Source: an uncultured Lachnospiraceae bacterium (GTDB lineage: Bacteria; Bacillota; Clostridia; Lachnospirales; Lachnospiraceae). Taken from it: a stretch of DNA of 56,970 nt. A model generated the notes under the pieces. It saw only the letters and a list, made by a program, of their open reading frames with translations. It was not told the DNA's origin and did not search any database. The position numbers were made by a program, and so were the translations under genes. The stretch spans positions 1 through 56,970 of the forward strand of contig CAJTPM010000001.1 in the NCBI GenBank assembly GCA_910578085.1. Reading direction: 5' to 3'. This document shows positions 16,029 through 22,996 of the stretch, piece after piece (position 1 is the first letter of the stretch; each line of letters starts with the position of its first letter).

Positions 16029-16161
16029 GATTTGCGCGGATTCGAACCGCAGACTTTACAGGTCTTGCCATTTTGTTGTGCGCTTTACCAACTAAGCTAC
16101 CGTTTACACGGGAGGGATTTGAACCCCCGAAAACACAAATCCTTCTTAACCCTACGTTAAG
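16029..16161 (-). ncRNA. tRNA-like RNA of the RtcB/SPFH locus
   Basis: Read on the minus strand from 16161: a 6-bp hairpin (16145-16150 with 16156-16161); an acceptor-like strand GATTTGTG (16134-16141) pairing with CGCAAATC (16029-16036); a hairpin carrying a T-loop-like TTCAAAT (16109-16129, extended by GTTT/AAAC); a canonical D-arm with TAGC, AGTTGGTA and AAGC (16082-16099); an arm with a CTGTAAA loop like the anticodon arm of tRNA-Tyr (16051-16066); and a canonical T-arm with TTCGAAT (16035-16051) next to the acceptor. The extra T-arm hairpin between acceptor and D-arm, the missing variable loop and the lack of a CCA end argue against an ordinary tRNA. It lies between rtcB and the SPFH gene. 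Confidence 0.75.
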
Positions 16162-16368
16162 TCTGGTGAAATATTTATGGCATACCGGACGGCACGCCGC
16201 CGGCACCGCCGGGCAGGAAGTACCTTCCAGATGCCCGCGCGTTATAAATTATTTCCTTCCTTTCATAGCACTGCCACGAATTACCGATGCAGTGCGAAAC
16301 CGTAACCGAATTGCCAGTCTGACTGAAAAATCAACCTCCTGTCTGCTGACAAATTCCTTTTTGGCATA
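16162..16368 (-). other. rtcB 3' region with further hairpins
   Basis: Between the rtcB stop and the tRNA-like RNA are a two-part hairpin (16211-16220 with 16224-16228 and 16232-16236) and a 7-bp stem (16268-16274 with 16289-16295). They could be processing signals or part of a longer noncoding RNA. No gene is seen. Confidence 0.4.
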
Positions 16369-17601
16369 CTAGCCCTTCACAACGCCCACAGTCTTTAATT
16401 TCCTCACAGGCGTAACCATATCCTGCTGCTGTTCCATCACCTGATCGATATCCTTGTAAGCGAACCGGCACTCCTCGGCCACATCGTTTTTCTTCCGTTT
16501 TCCCAGCACCACATCCTGCTCCTTCAGATCCACCATAACCTGCTCGATGCTGAACGCTTTCATGGCCCCCGATCTGGAATAGCTTCTGCCCGCCCCGTGG
16601 GAAGAAGTGCAGAAGGATTCTTTATTTCCCTTTCCCTCCACCACATAGCTGTAGGAACCCATGGCCCCGGGTATCACGGCCATCTCTCCTTCGCGTACTC
16701 TTGTGGCTCCTTTTCTGTGCACCCACACATTTTCATGATAGTGATTCTCCAACGATGCATAATTGTGATGGCAGTTGATCTCCTCTCCGAATTCCACGGT
16801 GTGATCCGTATGCTTCTCAATCAGCTCCTTTACCGTCGCGCAGGTCTTATGGAGCATTCGTTCTCTGTTCTCAAAGGCATAATCCAAAGCCAGGTTCATC
16901 CAGTTGATATACTGCTGCCCCTCCGCAGACTGCACAGGCAGGAAGGCCAGATGATACTCATCCTTCACTTCGCTGTACCATGTCTGATTGAGTTCTCTCG
17001 CTATCCCATGGAAGTGATCGCAGATCGCCTTCCCGAGATGGCGGCTTCCGGAATGGATCATGATACACAAAAATCCATCCTGATCCTCCTGCAGCTCAAT
17101 AAAATGATTGCCGCCCCCCAAACTCCCCACCTGAAAGTAACCGTCATCGATCAGGGGCAGAAGCTCCGGATTCTGTTCATATTTTTCCATCTCCTGTTTT
17201 GCCAGGTCAAGCACCGCGGATTCCTGCGGCGTCTTATACCGCTCCGTATTTAACGGAATGGACCGCATGATATTTCCGATAATGGCCTGGATTAACGTCC
17301 CGTTCCCGGTCTGGATCCCACGGATATCCTCCACCCGAATATTGGTCGGCACAAAATCCATACCGCAGCCGATGTCCACGCCCACCGCGTTGGGAATGAC
17401 CACATCCTTCGCCGCAATCACGCCGCCGATGGGCATCCCCTTCCCCGTGTGGGTATCCGGCATCAGGCACACCCATTTATGTAAAAACGGAAGCTGCGAC
17501 AGATGATATGCCTGTTCCAGACAGCTCTCCTCCAGCTGACTGATATCTTTCAACCATATTTTGATTGGTAATCTCGTTTTTTCATTACATATTACAAACA
17601 T
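16369..17601 (-). CDS. rtcB: RNA-splicing ligase RtcB
   Basis: RtcB joins RNA ends carrying a 2',3'-cyclic phosphate or 3'-phosphate to a 5'-OH, using GTP and Mn2+. The 410-residue protein shows the metal and guanylate residues: VGVDIGCGMD (Asp76, Cys79), GGGNHFIEL (His166), HSGSRHLG, EINCHHNYA and the GMP-accepting His335 in CTSSHGAGRS. Its length fits the compact bacterial class. A strong AAGGAGGCG site precedes the ATG. It is the first gene of a minus-strand unit with a tRNA-like RNA and an SPFH protein, and two WYL regulators diverge from it. The -10 TATAAT at 17665-17670 overlaps dyads likely bound by a regulator. No archease or RtcA gene is in view. Confidence 0.97.
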   Translation of the reverse strand: MFVICNEKTRLPIKIWLKDISQLEESCLEQAYHLSQLPFLHKWVCLMPDTHTGKGMPIGGVIAAKDVVIPNAVGVDIGCGMDFVPTNIRVEDIRGIQTGNGTLIQAIIGNIMRSIPLNTERYKTPQESAVLDLAKQEMEKYEQNPELLPLIDDGYFQVGSLGGGNHFIELQEDQDGFLCIMIHSGSRHLGKAICDHFHGIARELNQTWYSEVKDEYHLAFLPVQSAEGQQYINWMNLALDYAFENRERMLHKTCATVKELIEKHTDHTVEFGEEINCHHNYASLENHYHENVWVHRKGATRVREGEMAVIPGAMGSYSYVVEGKGNKESFCTSSHGAGRSYSRSGAMKAFSIEQVMVDLKEQDVVLGKRKKNDVAEECRFAYKDIDQVMEQQQDMVTPVRKLKTVGVVKG

Positions 17602-17661
17602 GTTCGCGCCTCCTTCTCTTCGTTTCTTCCGTCTTACGTTTCCTGCTTCTCTCGATCTGTG

Positions 17662-17683
17662 CCTATTATAGGAAACATTTTCC
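17662..17683 (-). promoter_or_regulatory. rtcB promoter with overlapping dyads
   Basis: On the minus strand a perfect -10 TATAAT (17665-17670) lies within the palindrome CCTATTATAGG (17662-17672). Just upstream is a second dyad, GGAAACATTTTCC (17671-17683, 5-bp arms). No good -35 is present, suggesting activator-dependent or tightly controlled transcription, plausibly by the WYL proteins encoded next door. Confidence 0.5.
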
Positions 17684-17703
17684 GGAGAATCATTTCAAAA
17701 AAG

Positions 17704-17733
17704 TTGCGAAGTGTAGTAAAATATAGATAATAT
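17704..17733 (+). promoter_or_regulatory. Candidate promoter of the WYL gene pair
   Basis: TTGCGA (17704-17709) and TAATAT (17728-17733) are spaced by 18 bases, about 70 bases before the ATG at 17804, which has an AAGGGGAA site. Confidence 0.45.
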
Positions 17734-17803
17734 TGAATACAAACGAAATTTTGCAAAACTGATATCGGCAATTTGCCATACATTACATTTAAGGGGAAAA
17801 ATC

Positions 17804-19117
17804 ATGTCCGATTTTCAGGAACTGATAAAAAGTTTTCCAAAAACAAGGGAATACGTCCGGGATTTTTTCGTCTACGGTTTTAAAACCAGAGAGGAATTCA
17901 GGGAAAAAAGCCCCCGCACCTACGACAACGAACGCAGGCGCCTGGAAAGCTGGCTCGGGGATTATGTACGGAAGGACTATGTCTCAAGGAGTTCCAACAT
18001 CTCTCAGGGAGTCAATATCTCCCAGGGAGTCAATATCTCCCAGGGAGTCAATATCTCCCAGGGAGTCAATATCTCCCTTGCTATAGACAGCAACCTTCTC
18101 GACACCAACCCGTTATTTCAGGTATGGAAGACGAAGAGTTTCACCGACAACGATATCGTGCTGCACTTTCTGATACTGGATCTGCTGTCAGACAGCAGAG
18201 AACTGACCGCCGAGGAGATCACGGAACATCTGCTCGATGAATACGAAGCGCTGTTCGATGTTCAGACCGTCAGGAGAAAATGCAATGCCTACGAGAAAGA
18301 GGGCCTGTTACAGAAAAAGAAAGTCGGAAAAACCATTGTCTTTTCTCTGAACCTCTCCCTGATCTCCTGGATAAGAGACCGGGAAAACATGGCGGACGCG
18401 CTTTCTTTTTATCAGATAGCGGAAAGTTTCGGCGTTGTTGGAAATTATCTGACCGAAAAACTGGATCACCGTAATCAAAGCTTCCGGGCAAAACACAGTT
18501 TCTGCGTACATACCCTGGAAGATGAGATCCTCCTGAAGCTTCTGGACGCCATGAACGGGAAGCAGGAAGTGCATCTGGAAATGAAAAGTTCCAGGCGCGG
18601 CACTGCAAATACTGCGGACTGTACGCCCCTGCAGATCTTCACCAGCACAAGAAGCGGCAGACGTTTTCTGTGCGGTTATGTCAAACACAGCAGGCGCTTT
18701 ACCTGTTATCGGCTGGACACGATCAGGACTGTCACACCCCTGCAGCGGTTGCCGAAATATGATGAACTGCTCTCCATACTTGACCGAAACAGAGAACATC
18801 TCTGGGGTGTATCTTTTCATGGCGGCAGCCGCCATCTGGAAAAACTGACTATGAAACTGCAGGTTTTCGCGCCTCGCGAACAGTATATCGTCAACCGCCT
18901 GAAACAGGAAGGCCGGCACGGCACGGTCACAAAACTGGAACAGAACGTCTATCAGTACGAGATTGAGGTCTTCGACTGCAACGAGATGCTGCCCTGGATC
19001 CGCACTTTTATCGGCAGGATCCTGTCGCTCACATGCACGGATAAGTCCGTGGAACAGCTCTTTTATCGGGATCTGCAGACCATGTACCGAATGTATCAGA
19101 TAGAGGAAACAAAATAG
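17804..19117 (+). CDS. WYL-domain regulator 1 of the RtcB locus
   Basis: This 437-residue protein has an N-terminal helical region (about 1-60, with RTYDNERRRLESWL), a repeat linker (about 65-91), a winged-helix-like segment (about 115-180, LTAEEITEHLLDEYE), and a WYL ligand-binding domain (about 250-330, FLCGYVKHSRRFTCYRLD then TIRTV) with a C-terminal extension. WYL domains often sense nucleic-acid fragments or nucleotides and control defence and repair genes. It is divergent from rtcB and 20 bases upstream of a second WYL gene, so the two probably act together on rtcB. The linker is built from an 18-bp tandem DNA repeat, which is unusual. Confidence 0.85.
   Translation: MSDFQELIKSFPKTREYVRDFFVYGFKTREEFREKSPRTYDNERRRLESWLGDYVRKDYVSRSSNISQGVNISQGVNISQGVNISQGVNISLAIDSNLLDTNPLFQVWKTKSFTDNDIVLHFLILDLLSDSRELTAEEITEHLLDEYEALFDVQTVRRKCNAYEKEGLLQKKKVGKTIVFSLNLSLISWIRDRENMADALSFYQIAESFGVVGNYLTEKLDHRNQSFRAKHSFCVHTLEDEILLKLLDAMNGKQEVHLEMKSSRRGTANTADCTPLQIFTSTRSGRRFLCGYVKHSRRFTCYRLDTIRTVTPLQRLPKYDELLSILDRNREHLWGVSFHGGSRHLEKLTMKLQVFAPREQYIVNRLKQEGRHGTVTKLEQNVYQYEIEVFDCNEMLPWIRTFIGRILSLTCTDKSVEQLFYRDLQTMYRMYQIEETK
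17996..18076 (+). repeat. Tandem 18-bp palindromic repeat inside the WYL gene
   Basis: Four full copies and a half copy of AATATCTCCCAGGGAGTC lie in tandem (first copy 17996-18013 has two changes; then 18014, 18032, 18050, half at 18068). Each codes for NISQGV, and each contains the palindrome CTCCCAGGGAG. The reading frame is preserved whatever the copy number. Confidence 0.9.
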
Positions 19118-19137
19118 CATCATACAGGAGACATAAA

Positions 19138-20283
19138 ATGGAACTCTTCTCAGAAATATACAGCTGTTATTATCAGCTATTACGACATATCCTGTGCAGT
19201 CAGAATGCCCTGACCATGCAGGAGATCCGTGAACAGATCTCTCAGGAAGGCTTTGGAGAAAGTATGCTCTCCATCATCCCCAAACTGGAAGACGGCTCCT
19301 GGAATCTGTTCAAAAAGGATGGGGATCTGTACCGCTCAAAAATCTCCTCTGCCTTCACCGTCCCCCTGTCCGCACTTGAAAAGTCCTATCTCAAAGCGCT
19401 GCTTCTCGATCCCCGCATCGGCCTTTTTCTTGACAGGGAGCAGGTGGAATACCTGCAAAACGCACTGGCTGCGGTCTCCCCTCTCTGGAAACCGGAACAG
19501 TTTTACTGTTTCGACCGGTTTTCGGACGGCGATCCTTACGCCGATGAAAACTACCGCTCCTGTTTCCGCACCCTGCTGCAGGCACAGAAGCAGAACCGGT
19601 ATGTGGACATCGACTACACTTCCCCGAAGGGCAACCGCTTACACCACCACTATGTCCCCGCCCGTCTGGAATACTCGGTGAAAAATGATAAGTTCAGGCT
19701 CCTGGCTCTGCAGCCTGTTTCGTCTTCTTTCGCTCTGCGCTCCCGCGGCAAAAACCGGAATCTTGCACACTGGAAGACCGATGCTCCTTTGATGAATTGC
19801 GCCGCACTGCAGAGCACGCAGGAAAACTCAGTTGATTCCTGCCCGAAGAATAATCTTTCCCGGGCGGATGCAAGTACACTGCGCCATGCGCAGGAAACCA
19901 CGAATTTCAAACTGGAGATCCTCAACATATCCCGCATCCGCAGCGTCAGCCTGCTGGAAAAAAGACTCCCCGCCCCCGCGGATCTGAACGCCATCATCAG
20001 ACGCACCTACTACAGGGAGCCCCTGAAGCTGCGTATCGTCAACAGGCGCAACGCTCTCGAGCGCGCCATGCTGCACTTTGCAAACTATGAAAAAAACACT
20101 ACAAAAATAGATGAGGACACCTACGAATGCCTCATCTACTATAATCAGGGCATGGAGACCGAGTTGTTAATCGAAGTCATGTCCTTCGGCCCCATGCTCC
20201 AGGTGATCGGTAACGACAGATTTTTAAATCTGTTGAAAAACAGGCTGCACAGACAGTATGGTATCGCGCCGTCTGTTCAGTAA
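19138..20283 (+). CDS. WYL-domain regulator 2 of the RtcB locus
   Basis: This 381-residue protein follows the first WYL gene by 20 bases. Its N-terminal part (about 1-85) looks like a degenerate winged helix (ALTMQEIREQISQEGFGE). The WYL domain lies near 155-205 and 255-300 (VDIDYTSPKGNRLHHHYVP, then ARLEYSVKNDKFRLLAL), and a C-terminal domain ends near FLNLLKNRLHRQYG. An unusual low-similarity insert (about 205-255, rich in Ser, Asn and Thr) splits the WYL region. Paired WYL genes divergent from rtcB suggest a heteromeric regulator or two sensors. Confidence 0.82.
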   Translation: MELFSEIYSCYYQLLRHILCSQNALTMQEIREQISQEGFGESMLSIIPKLEDGSWNLFKKDGDLYRSKISSAFTVPLSALEKSYLKALLLDPRIGLFLDREQVEYLQNALAAVSPLWKPEQFYCFDRFSDGDPYADENYRSCFRTLLQAQKQNRYVDIDYTSPKGNRLHHHYVPARLEYSVKNDKFRLLALQPVSSSFALRSRGKNRNLAHWKTDAPLMNCAALQSTQENSVDSCPKNNLSRADASTLRHAQETTNFKLEILNISRIRSVSLLEKRLPAPADLNAIIRRTYYREPLKLRIVNRRNALERAMLHFANYEKNTTKIDEDTYECLIYYNQGMETELLIEVMSFGPMLQVIGNDRFLNLLKNRLHRQYGIAPSVQ

Positions 20284-20353
20284 CCGTTTCTGGCAGATGC
20301 CCTGTTGCTGTCTGCCAAAAACATATTCATTCCTTTTCCTGATCTGCCCTTTT

Positions 20354-20610
20354 TTATGCAAACTGAATTGATTGGTCTGCTAATTCTTTTATCGTATCAA
20401 GGGATAATTCTGTATAATCGTCTATATCTTCCATAATTTTGCACATGGCCGCCACTCCTATCCCATCCTACCTAAAATGCCTTGCTTTTTAGCAAGTGCT
20501 TCATAATTCATATCATCGGGATCAGTGCATGAAAAATCATACATTAGCTTTCCAATTTCATCGTTGCCTCTATGAGTTTTATTTCATATCGTTTTTCTAT
20601 CTCTTCACAT
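20354..20610 (-). pseudogene. Decayed C-terminal part of an Rpn-family nuclease gene
   Basis: On the minus strand the pieces EKRYEIKLIE, then in other frames NDEIGKLMYDFSCTDPDDM and NYEALAKK, then MCKIMEDIDDYTELSLDTIK and ELADQSIQFA, follow the order found in Rpn (PD-(D/E)XK recombination-promoting nuclease, formerly putative transposase) proteins. At least two frame changes separate them, so the gene is dead. The rest of the gap holds nothing else that I recognise. Confidence 0.6.
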
Positions 20611-20660
20611 GTCTACCTGATTTGCACAGCACCCTGTACACGGACCTCTCCCCGGCAGGT

Positions 20661-21041
20661 TCAGCATTTAGCCTCCGAGAAGGCCGCCGCTTCCCTCACC
20701 CACCCCATCAGCTCATCGTCTATCTCATCGACTTCCGAAATGAGAACATGATACGTCCACCGCCCGGGATAAGGCTCCACCGCTGCATCTATGCGAGAAG
20801 ACTCCACCCGGTATCCCAGCCCGAAAGTCACAACGATATAGACCTCCGGCCTCTCTTTCGCCTTCCGCACCGGCAAAAAAGAGACGAACGCGAAATTGTG
20901 TCTCCCTGCAAAAGCGATCTGCGTCTTCTGCACTTTTACCTTCACGTTCTCCACCACGGCAAAAACTTTTTGTTCAAAGGTCTCATAAAGCGGTAGCGCT
21001 CCCGGCTTCCCGTCAAAAAAGTATAATATATTTTCGTTCAT
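20661..21041 (-). CDS. DUF5655-like protein
   Basis: This 126-residue protein begins MNENILYFFDGKPGALPLYE and contains VKVQKTQIAF, YIVVTFGLGYR and the conserved end WTYHVLISEVDEIDDELMGW, the pattern of DUF5655-like proteins, whose function is unknown. The open frame begins 12 codons earlier at 21077, directly after the stop of a small upstream frame (21078-21080). I prefer 21041, where family similarity starts and AAAGGTAC lies about eight bases upstream, but coupling to the upstream frame is possible. No membrane segment is visible. Confidence 0.75.
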   Translation of the reverse strand: MNENILYFFDGKPGALPLYETFEQKVFAVVENVKVKVQKTQIAFAGRHNFAFVSFLPVRKAKERPEVYIVVTFGLGYRVESSRIDAAVEPYPGRWTYHVLISEVDEIDDELMGWVREAAAFSEAKC

Positions 21042-21077
21042 TTTCCGTACCTTTCGAATATGCCATTTATCTGTCAT

Positions 21078-21251
21078 TCATAATATGTCCGCTCCAAAAA
21101 GTCGGCCACGACACGCTCCAGAGATAAAGGCACGCTCCACCTGCATCTTATACTCTCCTGCTTCATCTATCAGCAGAACGGCTATTTTGTCAAAGCGGAC
21201 TCTCTGCCCCGGATCATACAGCGGACATCCGAATCTTTCTGCAACGGACAA
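21078..21251 (-). CDS. Small hypothetical protein or gene fragment
   Basis: A 57-codon frame with a TTG start preceded by AAGGAAG reads SVAERFGCPLYDPGQRV, RFDKIAVLLID and EAGEYKMQVERAFISGAC. The composition is protein-like and the stop abuts the next frame's ATG (21077). I do not recognise the family. It may be the tail of a lost gene instead of a true small gene. Confidence 0.35.
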   Translation of the reverse strand: MSVAERFGCPLYDPGQRVRFDKIAVLLIDEAGEYKMQVERAFISGACRGRLFGADIL

Positions 21252-21368
21252 CTTCTCTTCCTTAATAATTATACCTTGTTATATCTGATTCTGTAAACCG
21301 TTAAACGATAATTTGCCACCGCAGGCGCTTTGTATCTTCCTGTTCATAACTAATTTCTGCAGCAGCTT

Positions 21369-21932
21369 TCAAAACGGATTATCGCTGGCTCCATAGCCAA
21401 AATTGATCACAGTACTCTCTTTATAGTCCTCCCAAACCTCCAGATAATCCTCCTCCGAAACGGTCTCTTTGTTGCCCTCCACATCTGTCCGCTCACAGGA
21501 GGTATTCCCTTCCGTGTCAAAAACCTCCTCATACTGTGTGACTTTCCACCGCAGTTCTTTCCCGTCAAACGCATACGCGGTAACACCGTGTTCCGAAGCT
21601 GTGTAAATGCACTGCTCCCCATAGCTGACCGGCCAGGCCGTCCCCAGGCTTTCTATCCTCTCTAACGTATAAAATTCTCCGTCCACACTGTAATATACCT
21701 TACAGGAAAGAGCCGCATTATGTCCGTTACCATCATCATAAGTCATATCTGTCGTAAACAGGACATCATTTTTCTCACCGATATCCTGCAGGGAATACTG
21801 TTCCTCATCCCCTAACCCCGCAATAATCTCCCCATACAGATCTTCATTGCTCTCTTTTTCTGCGCTTCCGCATCCTGTAAACAGGCACAGAAACAGTGCC
21901 GTTATCAGATATCTGCCGCCATATTTTGTCAT
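21369..21932 (-). CDS. Putative lipoprotein
   Basis: Starting at 21932, this 187-residue protein has an N-terminal lipoprotein signal (KYGGRYLITALFLCLFTGC) with the lipobox LFTGC, so it is probably exported and anchored to the outer face of the membrane. The mature part is acidic, rich in Asp, Glu and Tyr, without a recognised domain. An in-frame ATG seven codons earlier is less likely because it would break the usual short charged start; AAAGG lies about 11 bases upstream of the preferred ATG. The XRE-type gene upstream (22097-22627) may be cotranscribed. Confidence 0.7.
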   Translation of the reverse strand: MTKYGGRYLITALFLCLFTGCGSAEKESNEDLYGEIIAGLGDEEQYSLQDIGEKNDVLFTTDMTYDDGNGHNAALSCKVYYSVDGEFYTLERIESLGTAWPVSYGEQCIYTASEHGVTAYAFDGKELRWKVTQYEEVFDTEGNTSCERTDVEGNKETVSEEDYLEVWEDYKESTVINFGYGASDNPF

Positions 21933-22096
21933 GCCATTTAACCTTTCAGGCAAAACTGCCCTATCCTTTCTGTTCTCCGTATTATTTCTGTCCCTCTTCC
22001 CGATTCTGTTTTATCTGTTTTTCCTCCTGTCCTTTCTGTTCTTTTTTACATTCTGCTTCGCCCATCGCTTCTAACCATTCGATATACCGGCCATAC

Positions 22097-22627
22097 TCAC
22101 CGCTTCCTGTTCTTCACCATATAGACCAGGCACAGAATAAGTCCCACCGCTCCTGCCAGAACCGCCGGGATTATCAATTTTGAATAATTCACAGGCAGAG
22201 CCTGATAGCCACCGGTCGCCATATACCTGTACAGCATATACTCCAGACTCAGTGTGGTTGTCTCCAGCATCTTCTCGAATCCCGCCAGAATGATACCGAT
22301 GGCCAGAAACAAAAACCCGCTGCAAAACAACAGATTCATCTTCCTGTTATGGGCATTGATCCGCATCAGATCTTCTAATGTGATCTGCGTACTTTTCAGT
22401 TCCTCACAATTTTTTTCTTCCACATGATTTTCCTCCTCCAACAATAATTCCTCCAGAGAAGTGTGAAATAAAACGGAAAGCCTGACCACACTCTCCACAT
22501 CCGGCATCCCGGTTCCGTTCTCCCACTTTGACAATGTCTGTCTGGAAATATTCAGCTTTTCCGCTAACTGCTCCTGCGTCATGCCGGACAGCCTTCTCAG
22601 TTGATAGATTTTCTTTCCCAATTCCAT
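22097..22627 (-). CDS. XRE-family regulator with two membrane helices
   Basis: This 176-residue protein has an N-terminal helix-turn-helix (about 1-60; LRRLSGMTQEQLAEKLNISR then QTLSKWENG) and two hydrophobic segments (about 97-116 and 150-170). The HTH plus membrane-anchor design is common in Firmicutes and suggests a membrane-tethered regulator. The gene product downstream (21369-21932) is a lipoprotein and could be its partner at the envelope. The start is clear from the family N terminus. Confidence 0.88.
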   Translation of the reverse strand: MELGKKIYQLRRLSGMTQEQLAEKLNISRQTLSKWENGTGMPDVESVVRLSVLFHTSLEELLLEEENHVEEKNCEELKSTQITLEDLMRINAHNRKMNLLFCSGFLFLAIGIILAGFEKMLETTTLSLEYMLYRYMATGGYQALPVNYSKLIIPAVLAGAVGLILCLVYMVKNRKR

Positions 22628-22795
22628 ATCGCACTCTCCTTCCGTGCCATTATTTTATCCGGATATTGATCTGAAAATAAAGCAATGAACGTTTACAATA
22701 CCGCTCTGTATTTTTACAGGGCTGCGTTCTGTACGCATATAACGTTCCTTAATACAAGTAAACCGGCATAATAATATAAAGAAAATGGTGTACAA

Positions 22796-22831
22796 CGGAA
22801 ATGACCACGTAAATATACGTGGTCATTTCCG
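22796..22831. terminator. Perfect 16-bp stem-loop after malQ
   Basis: Bases 22796-22811 pair perfectly with 22816-22831 around a 4-nt loop. It sits about 165 bases after the malQ stop in a 369-base gap (22628-22996) with no other feature. No long T-run follows on either strand, so it is a possible terminator or a processing signal. Confidence 0.45.
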
Positions 22832-22996
22832 GCACTTTACTTTAATTCTTTAACACATCAATACCTGTTATATTTTATTTTGAGAAATATTCAAAAAACA
22901 GTCTAAGAATCACTGCAGGATGTTTTCAAAATCCGTATCTCTTTTCCAGTCCATCAAACTCCTCATCTGCTGCACTGTATCTGCCGTCTGTAATGT

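Noticed and set aside
16029..16107. An ordinary tRNA-Tyr gene
   Set aside because: The D-arm, T-arm and GTA-like anticodon are present, but the acceptor partner lies at 16134-16141 beyond an inserted hairpin, the variable loop is missing and no CCA is present.
16073..16372. Protein-coding frames over the tRNA-like region
   Set aside because: Both strands are open by chance; the RNA helices and tRNA-like arms explain the sequence better.
17996..18076. CRISPR array
   Set aside because: The 18-bp units are directly tandem without spacers and lie in frame in a coding gene.
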